The notes below the pieces were generated by a model that was not told the origin of the DNA, did no database searches, and saw only the letters and a program-made list of their open reading frames with translations. From NCBI GenBank assembly GCA_017397695.1, contig JAFQIF010000226.1:1-13163 (forward strand): a stretch of 13,163 bases of DNA, in the 5' to 3' direction. The stretch's first letter is position 1; every line of letters begins with the position of its first letter. Positions 6,666 to 13,163 of this stretch are shown in pieces. The translations under genes were made by a program, and so were the position numbers. Origin of the DNA: Clostridia bacterium. GTDB taxonomy: Bacteria > Bacillota_A > Clostridia > Christensenellales > Aristaeellaceae.

Positions 6666-7597
6666 GGCATATCCTCATTTCTGCAGGCCCTGCGCACAAT
6701 CAGGCGCACAGGAGCAAACATACCGCACAGCGCCATCGCCATAATGCCGTAATCCAGAAACACCGGGAGCGTCCACTTGTCAATCGCATATTCCATCAGC
6801 GCCACAACGGTCACGCATTCAATAAATGTAAACCAGCACAAAAGCTCCGTAGGCTCTTTCTTTTTATAGGGCTTCTGCGAGAGAATTCTGGCATATACCG
6901 CCAGGATAACCAGCGCAAACAGCGCGCACTGCACCTGCTGCACGCGCACAAAGCCCCAGCGCAGGGTTTCTGCCCGGAAGGATTCACAGAAAATCTGCGT
7001 GCAGGACCAGAAGCTCAGGCCCAGCGCAAAGCGTTCTCCCGGTCTGCTCGTGCGCTCATTGAGCACATAGCCCAGCGCAGCAATGGCAAAGATCGCTTCC
7101 AGAAAAAAGATCGTCGCATGCCATTGGCCATACATATCCTGCACAGCAAGCGGAAAAAACGTCGGCCCTTTTTCCATCGCCACACCCCAGCCAAAGTCCG
7201 AAAAAACCTCGCCGCAGCGCTCAAGGGCGATCGCCAGAAGACCTGCGGGCATCATAGCGTCCGCCAACACGCCGAAGGGCCGCTTCGTCCACTTCGCCGT
7301 AAGAAAACATGCGCCGATCACACCGAGGATCGCGCCGCACATCGCATACTGAAATGGGTAGCGCGAAAACAGATGAAAATTGAACACGCCCGACAAAGCG
7401 CCATTCGCCAGAATATGATACACCCTTGCACCCAGAAAGCCCAGCAAAACAGCCAGCGGCGCAAAGACACGCATCACCCCGACGCCGCACTCCCCGCGGC
7501 AGAAAAACGCCATCATCACAAGGCCAGCCAGCACTGCGCCGATCAGGCACAGGCCATAAGCCGTCACATCCAGAAACCCAAGAGAAAACAGTACCAT
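6650..7597 (-). CDS. Divergent Lgt-family (prolipoprotein diacylglyceryl transferase-like) membrane protein
   Basis: 315 residues with about eight or nine hydrophobic segments. The order of landmarks follows Lgt: an early TAYGLCLIGAV helix, GARVYHIL (56-63) like GARLYYVL, MCGAILG (86-92) where Lgt has HGGLIG, ERCGE (126-130) where Lgt has GRIGN, WHATIFFLEA (159-168) like RHPSQLYEA, and SCTQIFCESFR (198-208) like YGLGRFxxEFxR. The catalytic His, the Asn of GRIGN and the Arg two before FxxE are therefore replaced by Met/Cys, Glu and Gln, so normal lipoprotein diacylglyceryl transfer is doubtful. Extra helices after residue 250 exceed the usual Lgt. The start at 7597 fits GGAGGA at 6 bases; the in-frame ATG at 7603 touches that site. 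It lies 41 bases after an LRR gene with no terminator between. Confidence 0.7.
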   Translation of the reverse strand: MVLFSLGFLDVTAYGLCLIGAVLAGLVMMAFFCRGECGVGVMRVFAPLAVLLGFLGARVYHILANGALSGVFNFHLFSRYPFQYAMCGAILGVIGACFLTAKWTKRPFGVLADAMMPAGLLAIALERCGEVFSDFGWGVAMEKGPTFFPLAVQDMYGQWHATIFFLEAIFAIAALGYVLNERTSRPGERFALGLSFWSCTQIFCESFRAETLRWGFVRVQQVQCALFALVILAVYARILSQKPYKKKEPTELLCWFTFIECVTVVALMEYAIDKWTLPVFLDYGIMAMALCGMFAPVRLIVRRACRNEDMPWKDR

Positions 7598-7603
7598 GGT
7601 CAT

Positions 7604-7609
7604 TCCTCC
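7604..7609 (-). promoter_or_regulatory. Ribosome-binding site that fixes the start of the Lgt-like gene
   Basis: GGAGGA on the minus strand directly abuts an ATG (7603), spacing 0, and is 6 bases before the next in-frame ATG (7597). The second spacing is functional, so the protein should begin MVLFSLG. Confidence 0.75.
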
Positions 7610-7638
7610 ATGAACGCAGACGACGCAGCAAACCGCGC

Positions 7639-8493
7639 TCAGTCGTCAAACGGGCGATAGCCGCCCTTGTTGAAAATCGCATGAATCGTATCATAATGCG
7701 GATGCTTGCGCCAACCGCCCAGCGTCGGCTGCCCATCCCAGTAATAGCTGCAGTCCGGAAGCGCCTGCTCCATCGCCTTCCTCTGCGCGCCGGTAATCCG
7801 CTTTTCATTCATCGTACACCAGAAGCGTTCCAGATTCTTCATCGAATACAGCGGTGCAAGATCAGCGACAGGATTGTTGGAAATATTGAGATCCCTGAGC
7901 TGTGTCAGCTTCGCCAGCGGCTGGATATTCTTGATGCGATTGGAGAACAGCTCCAGGTACTCCAGTTCTTCGAGTTCGCCGAGCACAGAAATGTCCTCTA
8001 TCTTGTTGCAGGCCAGGATCAGCACCTTCATGTGCGGGAAATTGCGCAGAAAGCTGATATCCTTGATGCGGTTATGCCCCAGGTCCAGCGCAACAAGATT
8101 CCGGCAATATCGCAGCACTTCAAACATCTCTTCGCTATGCTCCGGACATTTTCCGTGCAGCGTGGAAAACGACGTCGTATCCGTGCGCACGACATGATTG
8201 CCCATGTGCAGCGTCCAGCCGAAGGCAATGTGCGGATAGCCGTCAAAAAGCCGGTCCATCTCCTCCCGGCTGAGCTTACTCGCATACATATCCACGCGCG
8301 TCAGGTTTTCCATCCTGTCCAGCAATTCAGCCAGCGCATCGACGTCATCCACATGCGTCTTACCAAAGTCAATTTCCGTCGCCTGCGTATCGATTTCCAC
8401 ACCGCAAAGCGTAACCGTCTCCGCGCACGATACGGCAGCAAACAGCAGCCCCAACAGCGCAAAGCACAAAAGCGCCCGCTTCTTCAAGCTCAT
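7639..8493 (-). CDS. Secreted leucine-rich-repeat protein, second copy
   Basis: 284 residues. Signal peptide at 1-24 (MSLKKRALLCFALLGLLFAA, then VSCAE); cleavage after SCA fits signal peptidase I, while AVSC could be a weak lipobox. Residues 25-115 form a domain shared with the upstream paralogue, including YPHI.FGWTL and VRTDT..FSTLHG. Residues about 132-228 hold four to five 22-residue LRRs of internalin type (NLVALDLGHNRIKDISFL, VLILACNKIEDISVL, YLELFSNRIKNIQPL, DLNISNNPVADLAPL). The C-terminal part has PDC...W, WRKH and ends PFDD. LRRs bind proteins or glycans outside the cell; the partner is unknown. The start at 8493 has GAGGAG overlapping the previous stop, which is 7 bases upstream. 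It follows the glycosidase gene and precedes the Lgt-like gene in one operon. Confidence 0.85.
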   Translation of the reverse strand: MSLKKRALLCFALLGLLFAAVSCAETVTLCGVEIDTQATEIDFGKTHVDDVDALAELLDRMENLTRVDMYASKLSREEMDRLFDGYPHIAFGWTLHMGNHVVRTDTTSFSTLHGKCPEHSEEMFEVLRYCRNLVALDLGHNRIKDISFLRNFPHMKVLILACNKIEDISVLGELEELEYLELFSNRIKNIQPLAKLTQLRDLNISNNPVADLAPLYSMKNLERFWCTMNEKRITGAQRKAMEQALPDCSYYWDGQPTLGGWRKHPHYDTIHAIFNKGGYRPFDD

Positions 8494-8500
8494 CTCTTGC

Positions 8501-9373
8501 TCACTCCTCAGATACCGCGCTGGCAAAATAGATGATATCGCTCAGCGGTCTGTGGTCCGCATTGTTCACCGCGTTGAGCTTCTCTCCGCGGAAAATCATG
8601 GCTGTAGAGTGGCCTCCATCCAGATTATACGCATTTTCCACGCCGAGGCTGTACATGAACTGCGCAAACTCTTCCATGGTCATGCCGCCTCCGGCCTTCT
8701 GGCCCTCGCCTTCCGTCACCACGCACAGGTATTCCAGCTCGCCGCGCTTCACCTGCGCGATACCGCAGCGCTGGGTCTTCTTCTGCGCAGAATTGTACTT
8801 GGCCTTGTAATTGGTGAGCACCTCGCCGTCGATCACAAGACCCGGACCAAAGTTGAAGGAATTGACGATCCGGTGGCTGTCGTACCTGGCAAGTACATCC
8901 TTGTCGATTTTCTTTTCGATGAAGAAGTCGCCGTTCTCGTCGATGATCAGCACTTCGCGCCCATACAGCGCCTTCTCATGATAGAGATGCCCCTGGCGCA
9001 CCAGATATCCGCCGCCGCTGACGAACTGCTGGAAGCTGAAATAATCGCCGTTGATCGCCAGTACGGCATTCACCCGCTCAGCAATCGTCTTCACCGGCGC
9101 GGTCTGATCGCGCTCAAAGGTGTAAGCGGGCGCCGTGCGGAGCTGGGAAGGATCGGCAATCTTCACGCGCGCAATACACACGCGGGTATTGTCCACCTCG
9201 CGCACCTCAATATCCACGCGCAGCGATTCATCCTCGTAGACCGTATCGCTCAGATAATTGGCCTCATTGACCGCCATACCACCGGACAGGTCCATCGGCA
9301 ACGGATTCACCTGGGCAGCAGCCAGCGCCGGCAACAGCAGCGCAAACAACACAGCAGCAAAGATTCTTTTCAT
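8501..9373 (-). CDS. Secreted phosphodiester glycosidase family protein (NAGPA/DUF2233)
   Basis: 290 residues. Signal peptide MKRIFAAVLFALLLPALAAA, cleaved before QV. NAGPA-domain motifs are all present: AINGDYF (106-112), FGPGLVIDG (175-183), QRCGIAQ (201-207, like R.aiGq), MTMEEFAQFMYSLG (231-244), NLDGGHST (250-257) and HRPLSD (274-279). The human relative removes GlcNAc from a phosphodiester to uncover mannose 6-phosphate. Bacterial members are extracytoplasmic and thought to hydrolyse sugar phosphodiesters of wall or exopolysaccharides, often labelled exopolysaccharide biosynthesis proteins. The start at 9373 has AAGGTG 6 bases upstream; the GTG at 9382 lies inside that site. It starts 14 bases after one LRR gene and stops 7 bases before the other, so the three are surely co-transcribed. 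Confidence 0.9.
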   Translation of the reverse strand: MKRIFAAVLFALLLPALAAAQVNPLPMDLSGGMAVNEANYLSDTVYEDESLRVDIEVREVDNTRVCIARVKIADPSQLRTAPAYTFERDQTAPVKTIAERVNAVLAINGDYFSFQQFVSGGGYLVRQGHLYHEKALYGREVLIIDENGDFFIEKKIDKDVLARYDSHRIVNSFNFGPGLVIDGEVLTNYKAKYNSAQKKTQRCGIAQVKRGELEYLCVVTEGEGQKAGGGMTMEEFAQFMYSLGVENAYNLDGGHSTAMIFRGEKLNAVNNADHRPLSDIIYFASAVSEE

Positions 9374-9387
9374 ATCTCTCACCTTTT

Positions 9388-10230
9388 TCAGTCGTCAAAC
9401 GGAATATATACGCCGCTTTGGAACATGTCGCGAATCACATAATAGCGCTCATGCTTGCGCCACGTGCCTGCAGTTGGCATGCTGTTCCAGTCAAACTCAC
9501 AACCCGGAATGGCTGCCTCCATCCCCTTCTTCTGCGCTTTGGGAATCTCCACATAGCAGCCCGCCCAGAACCGCTCCAGCCATGTCATCTGATAGAGCGG
9601 CGTCAGGTCCTTGCAGGGATTGTTCTTCACATTGAGATCACGCAGCTTGGTCAGCCCCGCAAGCGGCGTATAATCACGCACCTTATTGGAAAAGAGCTCC
9701 AAATACTCCAGCTCCTTGAGATCCGCCAGCGGCGCAATATCCTGTACATGATTGATGGCCACAATGAGCACCTTCAGCTTAGGGAGATACCGCAGGAATG
9801 ACAGATCTTCCGCCCAATTATGCCCGATATCCAGAGCCAGCAGATTCCGGCAGTACTTCAGGCGCTCAAAATCCGCGCTGGTATGCGGCGGCTTTGGGCT
9901 GGTGCCATGGAGCGTGGAAAACACCTGCGTATCCGTACGCACGCTATGATCGCCAATCGTCAGCGTCCAGCCGAAGAAGATATGCGGATAACGCGTAAAC
10001 AGCAGCTCCATCGCCTCGTCGGTCAGTCGGCTTTCATACATATTCACCGTCTCAAGCGCGGGCATCTGATCGAGAAATGCACACAATCCATTGATATCCT
10101 CAACAGGATATGTTCCAAAGTCTATAACTGTATCCTTCGTATCCGCCGTTACGCCGCCAAAGGACAGCGTATGCGCTGCGGCGACGCCATTGAGCAGCAG
10201 CAGCAGACAGACCAGCGCCACTCTCTTCAC
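9388..10230 (-). CDS. Secreted leucine-rich-repeat protein, first copy
   Basis: 280 residues from the GTG at 10230. Signal peptide MKRVALVCLLLLLNGVAAA, cleaved before HT. Residues 20-110 form the same N-terminal domain as the paralogue at 7639-8493 (YPHIFFGWTL, VRTDT..FSTLHG). Residues about 128-225 carry LRRs (NLLALDIGHNWAEDLSFL, VLIVAINHVQDIAPL, YLELFSNKVRDYTPL, DLNVKNNPCKDLTPL). It ends with PGC...W, WRKH and PFDD, at the same places as the paralogue. By eye the two mature proteins are roughly half identical with almost no gaps. The ATG at 10239 has GGAG directly against it (spacing 0), whereas the in-frame GTG at 10230 is 9 bases from GGAG and gives a typical MKR signal peptide start; the ATG remains possible. 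First gene of the five-gene operon. Confidence 0.83.
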   Translation of the reverse strand: MKRVALVCLLLLLNGVAAAHTLSFGGVTADTKDTVIDFGTYPVEDINGLCAFLDQMPALETVNMYESRLTDEAMELLFTRYPHIFFGWTLTIGDHSVRTDTQVFSTLHGTSPKPPHTSADFERLKYCRNLLALDIGHNWAEDLSFLRYLPKLKVLIVAINHVQDIAPLADLKELEYLELFSNKVRDYTPLAGLTKLRDLNVKNNPCKDLTPLYQMTWLERFWAGCYVEIPKAQKKGMEAAIPGCEFDWNSMPTAGTWRKHERYYVIRDMFQSGVYIPFDD

Positions 10231-10239
10231 AGTATCCAT

Positions 10240-10244
10240 CTCCG
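10240..10244 (-). promoter_or_regulatory. Ribosome-binding site deciding the start of the first LRR gene
   Basis: CGGAG on the minus strand touches the ATG at 10239 but stands 9 bases before the GTG at 10230, which favours the GTG start. Confidence 0.55.
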
Positions 10245-10274
10245 TTTCAGCCAGCCGTAAATTGCATATCTTAC

Positions 10275-10303
10275 AATATACAACTTTCCTATACGTCTGT
10301 CAA
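10275..10303 (-). promoter_or_regulatory. Near-consensus promoter of the LRR-glycosidase operon
   Basis: Minus strand TTGACA (10303-10298, perfect), exactly 17 bases, then TATATT (10280-10275). Transcription should begin near 10268, leaving a leader of about 30-40 bases with no room for a riboswitch or attenuator. Its -35 follows directly on the T-rich tract of the purL terminator. Confidence 0.85.
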
Positions 10304-10343
10304 ACAGAAAGCGCCTGTCCGGAGAAATTTCTCCGGACAGGCG
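10304..10343 (-). terminator. purL terminator built on a perfect 32-bp palindrome
   Basis: Bases 10312-10343 are a perfect inverted repeat with no unpaired centre in DNA (16-bp arms, CGCCTGTCCGGAGAAA and its complement). On the minus strand it is followed by CTTTCTGTTTGACA, a T-rich tract that merges into the next -35. It lies 27 bases after the purL stop. On the plus strand no T-tract follows. Confidence 0.82.
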
Positions 10344-10370
10344 TCCAATTCAGATAAAACCCAGCAGATA

Positions 10371-13163
10371 TTACAGGAAATACTTCACGCCGGACTGGAA
10401 GATCTTCTGATCCTTGTTGCCCGGGATATTGCTGGCGACAAACGCGCCCGTGCGCTCGCTGTGGCCCATCTTGCCCAGCACGCGGCCGTCCGGAGAGCAG
10501 ATGCCCTCGACAGCCCAGTAGGAGCCGTTCGGGTTAAGCGGCATCTGAGCGGCCGGGATGCCATACTCGTCGCAGTACTGGGTCACAATCTGGCCGTTCT
10601 CCAGCAGGCGGCGCAGCTGTCCCTCGCGGCAGACGAAACGGCCCTCGCCATGGGAAATGGCAACCTCATGCACATCGCCGACGTTCACACCCGCCATCCA
10701 CGGAGACTTCACAGAGGAAACCACGGTACGGATGTGGGTCGCGGCATGGCGGCCGATGGTGTTGTAGGTCAGCGTCGGATCCTCCTCGCTGAGGGTGCGG
10801 ATCTCGCCATACGGCACAAGGCCCAGCTTGATGAGCGCCTGGAAGCCGTTGCAGATGCCCAGCATCAGGCCGTCTCGCTGATCAAGCAGCGTGTGGATCG
10901 CGTCCATGATGCGCGGATTGCGCAGCGCGGTCGCGATGAACTTGCCGGAGCCGTCCGGCTCGTCGCCGGCAGAGAAGCCGCCCGGCAGCATGACGATCTG
11001 GGCATTCTCGATACCCTTGACAATCGCGTCGACAGACTCCTCAATACCCTTGGCGCTCAGGTTGCGGAAGATGAAGGTATCCACCTCGGCACCTGCACGG
11101 CGGAAAGCCTTGGCGCTGTCCAGTTCACAGTTGGTGCCCGGGAAGGACGGAATGAACACGCGCGGCTTGGCGATATGCAGCGCCGGGCGGTTGGTATTGC
11201 GCGCAACGAAAGGCTTGTACGGCGCGGTGGAATGCTTGGACGGCGCAGTCGTCGGGAAGACGCTCTCCAGCGGCTTGGTCCAGCACTGATACGCTTCCTC
11301 CAGGGAGACGATGGTGCCCAGCGCGTTGATCATCGGATGCTCAGAGGTGAAGCCGATGATTTCCATGCTCGCCGGAACCGGCGCGCCGTCGGCAAGCTCA
11401 CAAATGATAGAGCCATAGTTCGGCAGGAACAGCTCGTCCTCGGTCACGCCGGTCAGATTGACGCCGATGCGGCTGCCCAGCGCCATCATCGTTACGGCTG
11501 CAGCGATGCCGCCGCGGCCCACCGTATGCGCAGAGAGCACGTCGCCAGCCTCAATCGCCAGGCGCAGCAGGTCATAGCGCATAAGCGCCTTGTCGTATTC
11601 CGGCAGGAACGCATCGTCCATCGGCATGCGCAGCAGCGCAATGCGGTGGTCGCCGCCCTTGAAATCGGTAGAGATGATGTTCTTCGCCTCAACCGCATTG
11701 ACCGCGAAGGAAACCAGCGTCGGCGGAACATGAATATCCTCGAAGGTGCCGGACATGGAATCCTTGCCGCCGATGGACGCAGTACCGAAGCCCAGCTGAG
11801 CGCTCAGGCCGCCCAGCAGCGCGGCGGCAGGCTTGCCCCAGCGTTTGGGTTCCTTGGCCAGCTTCTCAAAGTACTCCTGGAAGGTCAGGCGCGCCTTGGT
11901 GACGTCGCCGCCGGCAGCGCAGATCTTGGCCAGGGACTCGGTAACCGCATACACAGCGCCGTGGAACGGGCTCCACTCGCTCAGGTACGGATCGTAGCCA
12001 TGGGACATGAGGGTCGCGGTGGTGGTCTCGCCGTCGGTCGGGATCAGGGCCGCCATCGCCTCATTCGGGCTGTCGCGGTGCACGCCGCCGTACGGCGCAA
12101 GGATCGTGCTCGCACCGATGGTGCCGTCGAAGCGCTCGACCATGCCCTTCTGAGAGCAGACATTGAGATCACCAAGCATCGCCAGCCAGGCCTCGCGGAC
12201 AGTCTTGCCCTTGGCAAAGTCCGGGGTCGCGGTCAGATACGGATTCTCCTCGGACGGCGCAGCGATGATCGCCTTTGCATGCTGGGTCACGCCGTTGGTA
12301 TCCAGGAATTCACGGGAGAGATCGACGATGGTCTTGCCGCGCCAATGCATAACCAGGCGCGCAGCCTCGGTCACGACGGCGACCTGCGTCGCCTCCAGGT
12401 TCTCCTCATAGGCCATCTGCTTGAATTGCTCGACCATGTCGGCTTCGATCACGCAGGCCATGCGCTCCTGGGACTCGGAGATCGCCAGCTCGGTGCCATC
12501 CAGTCCCTCGTACTTCTTGGGCACAGCGTCCAGCTCAATCTCAAGGCCCGGGGCAAGCTCGCCCACGGCAACGCACACGCCGCCCGCGCCGAAGTCGTTG
12601 CAGCGCTTAACCATCTGCGCAAACTCCGCATTGCGGAACAGGCGCTGGATGCAGCGCTCGGTCGGCGGGTTGCCCTTCTGAACCTCCGCGCCGCAGGTAG
12701 ACAGAGATTCCACGCTATGCGCCTTGGAGGAGCCGGTCGCACCGCCGCAGCCGTCACGTCCGGTCTTGCCGCCCAGCAGCACAACAACGTCGCCGGGGGC
12801 GGGACGCTCACGGACTACGTTCTCGGCGGGAGCGGCAGCGATTACAGCGCCGACTTCCATGCGTTTTGCAACATAGCCGGGGTGATATATCTCGTTAACG
12901 TGACCGGTGGCAAGGCCGATCTGGTTGCCGTAGGAGGAATAGCCTGCGGCAGCCTGAGTAACTATCTTGCGCTGGGGCAGTTTGCCTTCCATAGTCTCGG
13001 AGATGGGGGCAAGGGGGTTGGCTGCGCCGGTAACGCGCATGGCCTGATAAACATAGCTTCTGCCCGAAAGCGGATCGCGGATTGCGCCGCCGAGGCAGGT
13101 CGCTGCGCCGCCGAAGGGCTCGATCTCGGTGGGATGGTTGTGAGTCTCATTCTTGAACATGAG
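10371..13163 (-). CDS. purL: Phosphoribosylformylglycinamidine synthase, long single-chain form, 5' part missing
   Basis: Fourth step of purine synthesis: FGAR, glutamine and ATP give FGAM in the cytoplasm. 930 residues are visible. The gene runs off the right edge; the residues at the edge (LMFKNETHNHP) are an internal motif that sits roughly 300 residues into full-length relatives, so the ATG at 13160 is not the start. Seen in order: KNETHNHP (4-11) of the first AIRS-like half, the SIGGKDSMSGTFED loop of the second half, and a fused class I glutaminase domain from about 690. Its nucleophile Cys is in GICNGFQAL (residue 771 of the fragment), and His-x-Glu is in GHSERTG (901 and 903), so the triad is complete. 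The fused glutaminase and overall sequence resemble the clostridial long form rather than the PurS/PurL/PurQ type. It ends 27 bases before a strong terminator. Confidence 0.97.
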   Translation of the reverse strand, partial: LMFKNETHNHPTEIEPFGGAATCLGGAIRDPLSGRSYVYQAMRVTGAANPLAPISETMEGKLPQRKIVTQAAAGYSSYGNQIGLATGHVNEIYHPGYVAKRMEVGAVIAAAPAENVVRERPAPGDVVVLLGGKTGRDGCGGATGSSKAHSVESLSTCGAEVQKGNPPTERCIQRLFRNAEFAQMVKRCNDFGAGGVCVAVGELAPGLEIELDAVPKKYEGLDGTELAISESQERMACVIEADMVEQFKQMAYEENLEATQVAVVTEAARLVMHWRGKTIVDLSREFLDTNGVTQHAKAIIAAPSEENPYLTATPDFAKGKTVREAWLAMLGDLNVCSQKGMVERFDGTIGASTILAPYGGVHRDSPNEAMAALIPTDGETTTATLMSHGYDPYLSEWSPFHGAVYAVTESLAKICAAGGDVTKARLTFQEYFEKLAKEPKRWGKPAAALLGGLSAQLGFGTASIGGKDSMSGTFEDIHVPPTLVSFAVNAVEAKNIISTDFKGGDHRIALLRMPMDDAFLPEYDKALMRYDLLRLAIEAGDVLSAHTVGRGGIAAAVTMMALGSRIGVNLTGVTEDELFLPNYGSIICELADGAPVPASMEIIGFTSEHPMINALGTIVSLEEAYQCWTKPLESVFPTTAPSKHSTAPYKPFVARNTNRPALHIAKPRVFIPSFPGTNCELDSAKAFRRAGAEVDTFIFRNLSAKGIEESVDAIVKGIENAQIVMLPGGFSAGDEPDGSGKFIATALRNPRIMDAIHTLLDQRDGLMLGICNGFQALIKLGLVPYGEIRTLSEEDPTLTYNTIGRHAATHIRTVVSSVKSPWMAGVNVGDVHEVAISHGEGRFVCREGQLRRLLENGQIVTQYCDEYGIPAAQMPLNPNGSYWAVEGICSPDGRVLGKMGHSERTGAFVASNIPGNKDQKIFQSGVKYFL

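Noticed and set aside
6650..7597. Labelling the membrane protein as a genuine lgt
   Set aside because: The overall family match is visible but several residues needed for catalysis are replaced, so only family membership is claimed and no gene symbol is given.
8425..8493. Firm lipoprotein call for the second LRR protein
   Set aside because: AVSC lacks the usual Leu/Val/Ile at -3 of a lipobox, and a signal peptidase I site fits as well, so the processing type is left open.
6629..9442. Several 300-370 codon plus-strand open frames across the LRR-glycosidase-Lgt region
   Set aside because: They are rich in Arg, His and Gln, are antisense to genes with clear motifs, and overlap each other; they are by-products of GC-rich third positions.
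7639..10230. The two LRR genes as a recent DNA repeat
   Set aside because: The proteins are only about half identical and the DNA shows just short matching runs, so this is an old duplication rather than a recombining repeat.
10231..10370. Riboswitch or attenuator ahead of the LRR operon
   Set aside because: The promoter leaves a leader of only about 30-40 bases, and the large hairpin lies upstream of the promoter as the purL terminator.
13158..13160. ATG at the right edge as the start of purL
   Set aside because: It lies inside the conserved KNETHNHP region, which is internal in all PurL proteins; the frame continues beyond the window.

Overview
The window looks like part of the chromosome of a GC-rich member of the Bacillota, most likely a gut-type Clostridia. 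The clues are a long PurL with a fused glutaminase domain, a Bacillota-type short peptide deformylase, a DegV protein, a DUF1836 regulator and a Cthe_2159-like beta-helix protein. Genus assignment is not possible from this sequence alone. Genes are tightly packed, no gap exceeds about 165 bp, and I see no mobile element, tRNA, rRNA, CRISPR array or phage gene.

Layout, left to right. Positions 1-95 hold the last codons of a rightward gene and its terminator. A divergent pair follows: a peptide deformylase (leftward) and a secreted Cthe_2159-like carbohydrate-binding protein (rightward) with a 9-residue tandem repeat near its C-terminus. A shared bidirectional terminator separates this from a leftward two-gene operon, SIS-domain protein then DUF89/ARMT1-like metal phosphatase, which suggests sugar-phosphate handling. 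Next, a leftward DegV gene is divergent from a rightward DUF1836 regulator, each with its own recognisable promoter.

The most distinctive part is a leftward run of five genes (about 10.3 kb down to 5.7 kb) behind a near-consensus promoter: LRR protein, NAGPA-type phosphodiester glycosidase, paralogous LRR protein, divergent Lgt-like membrane protein, DMT transporter. The first three carry signal peptides and the last two are membrane proteins, so the unit is aimed at the cell surface. The two LRR proteins share an N-terminal domain and an identical C-terminal ending and bracket the glycosidase gene. The Lgt-like protein keeps the family's outline but has replaced several residues essential in true Lgt. 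The joint function is unknown.

The right end is a 5'-truncated purL, which ends in a perfect 32-bp palindrome terminator. In two places the U-tract of a terminator runs directly into the -35 region of the next operon's promoter. Several promoters carry TATAAT followed by G, which creates false upstream ATG starts; I corrected the starts of the affected genes with ribosome-binding-site evidence.
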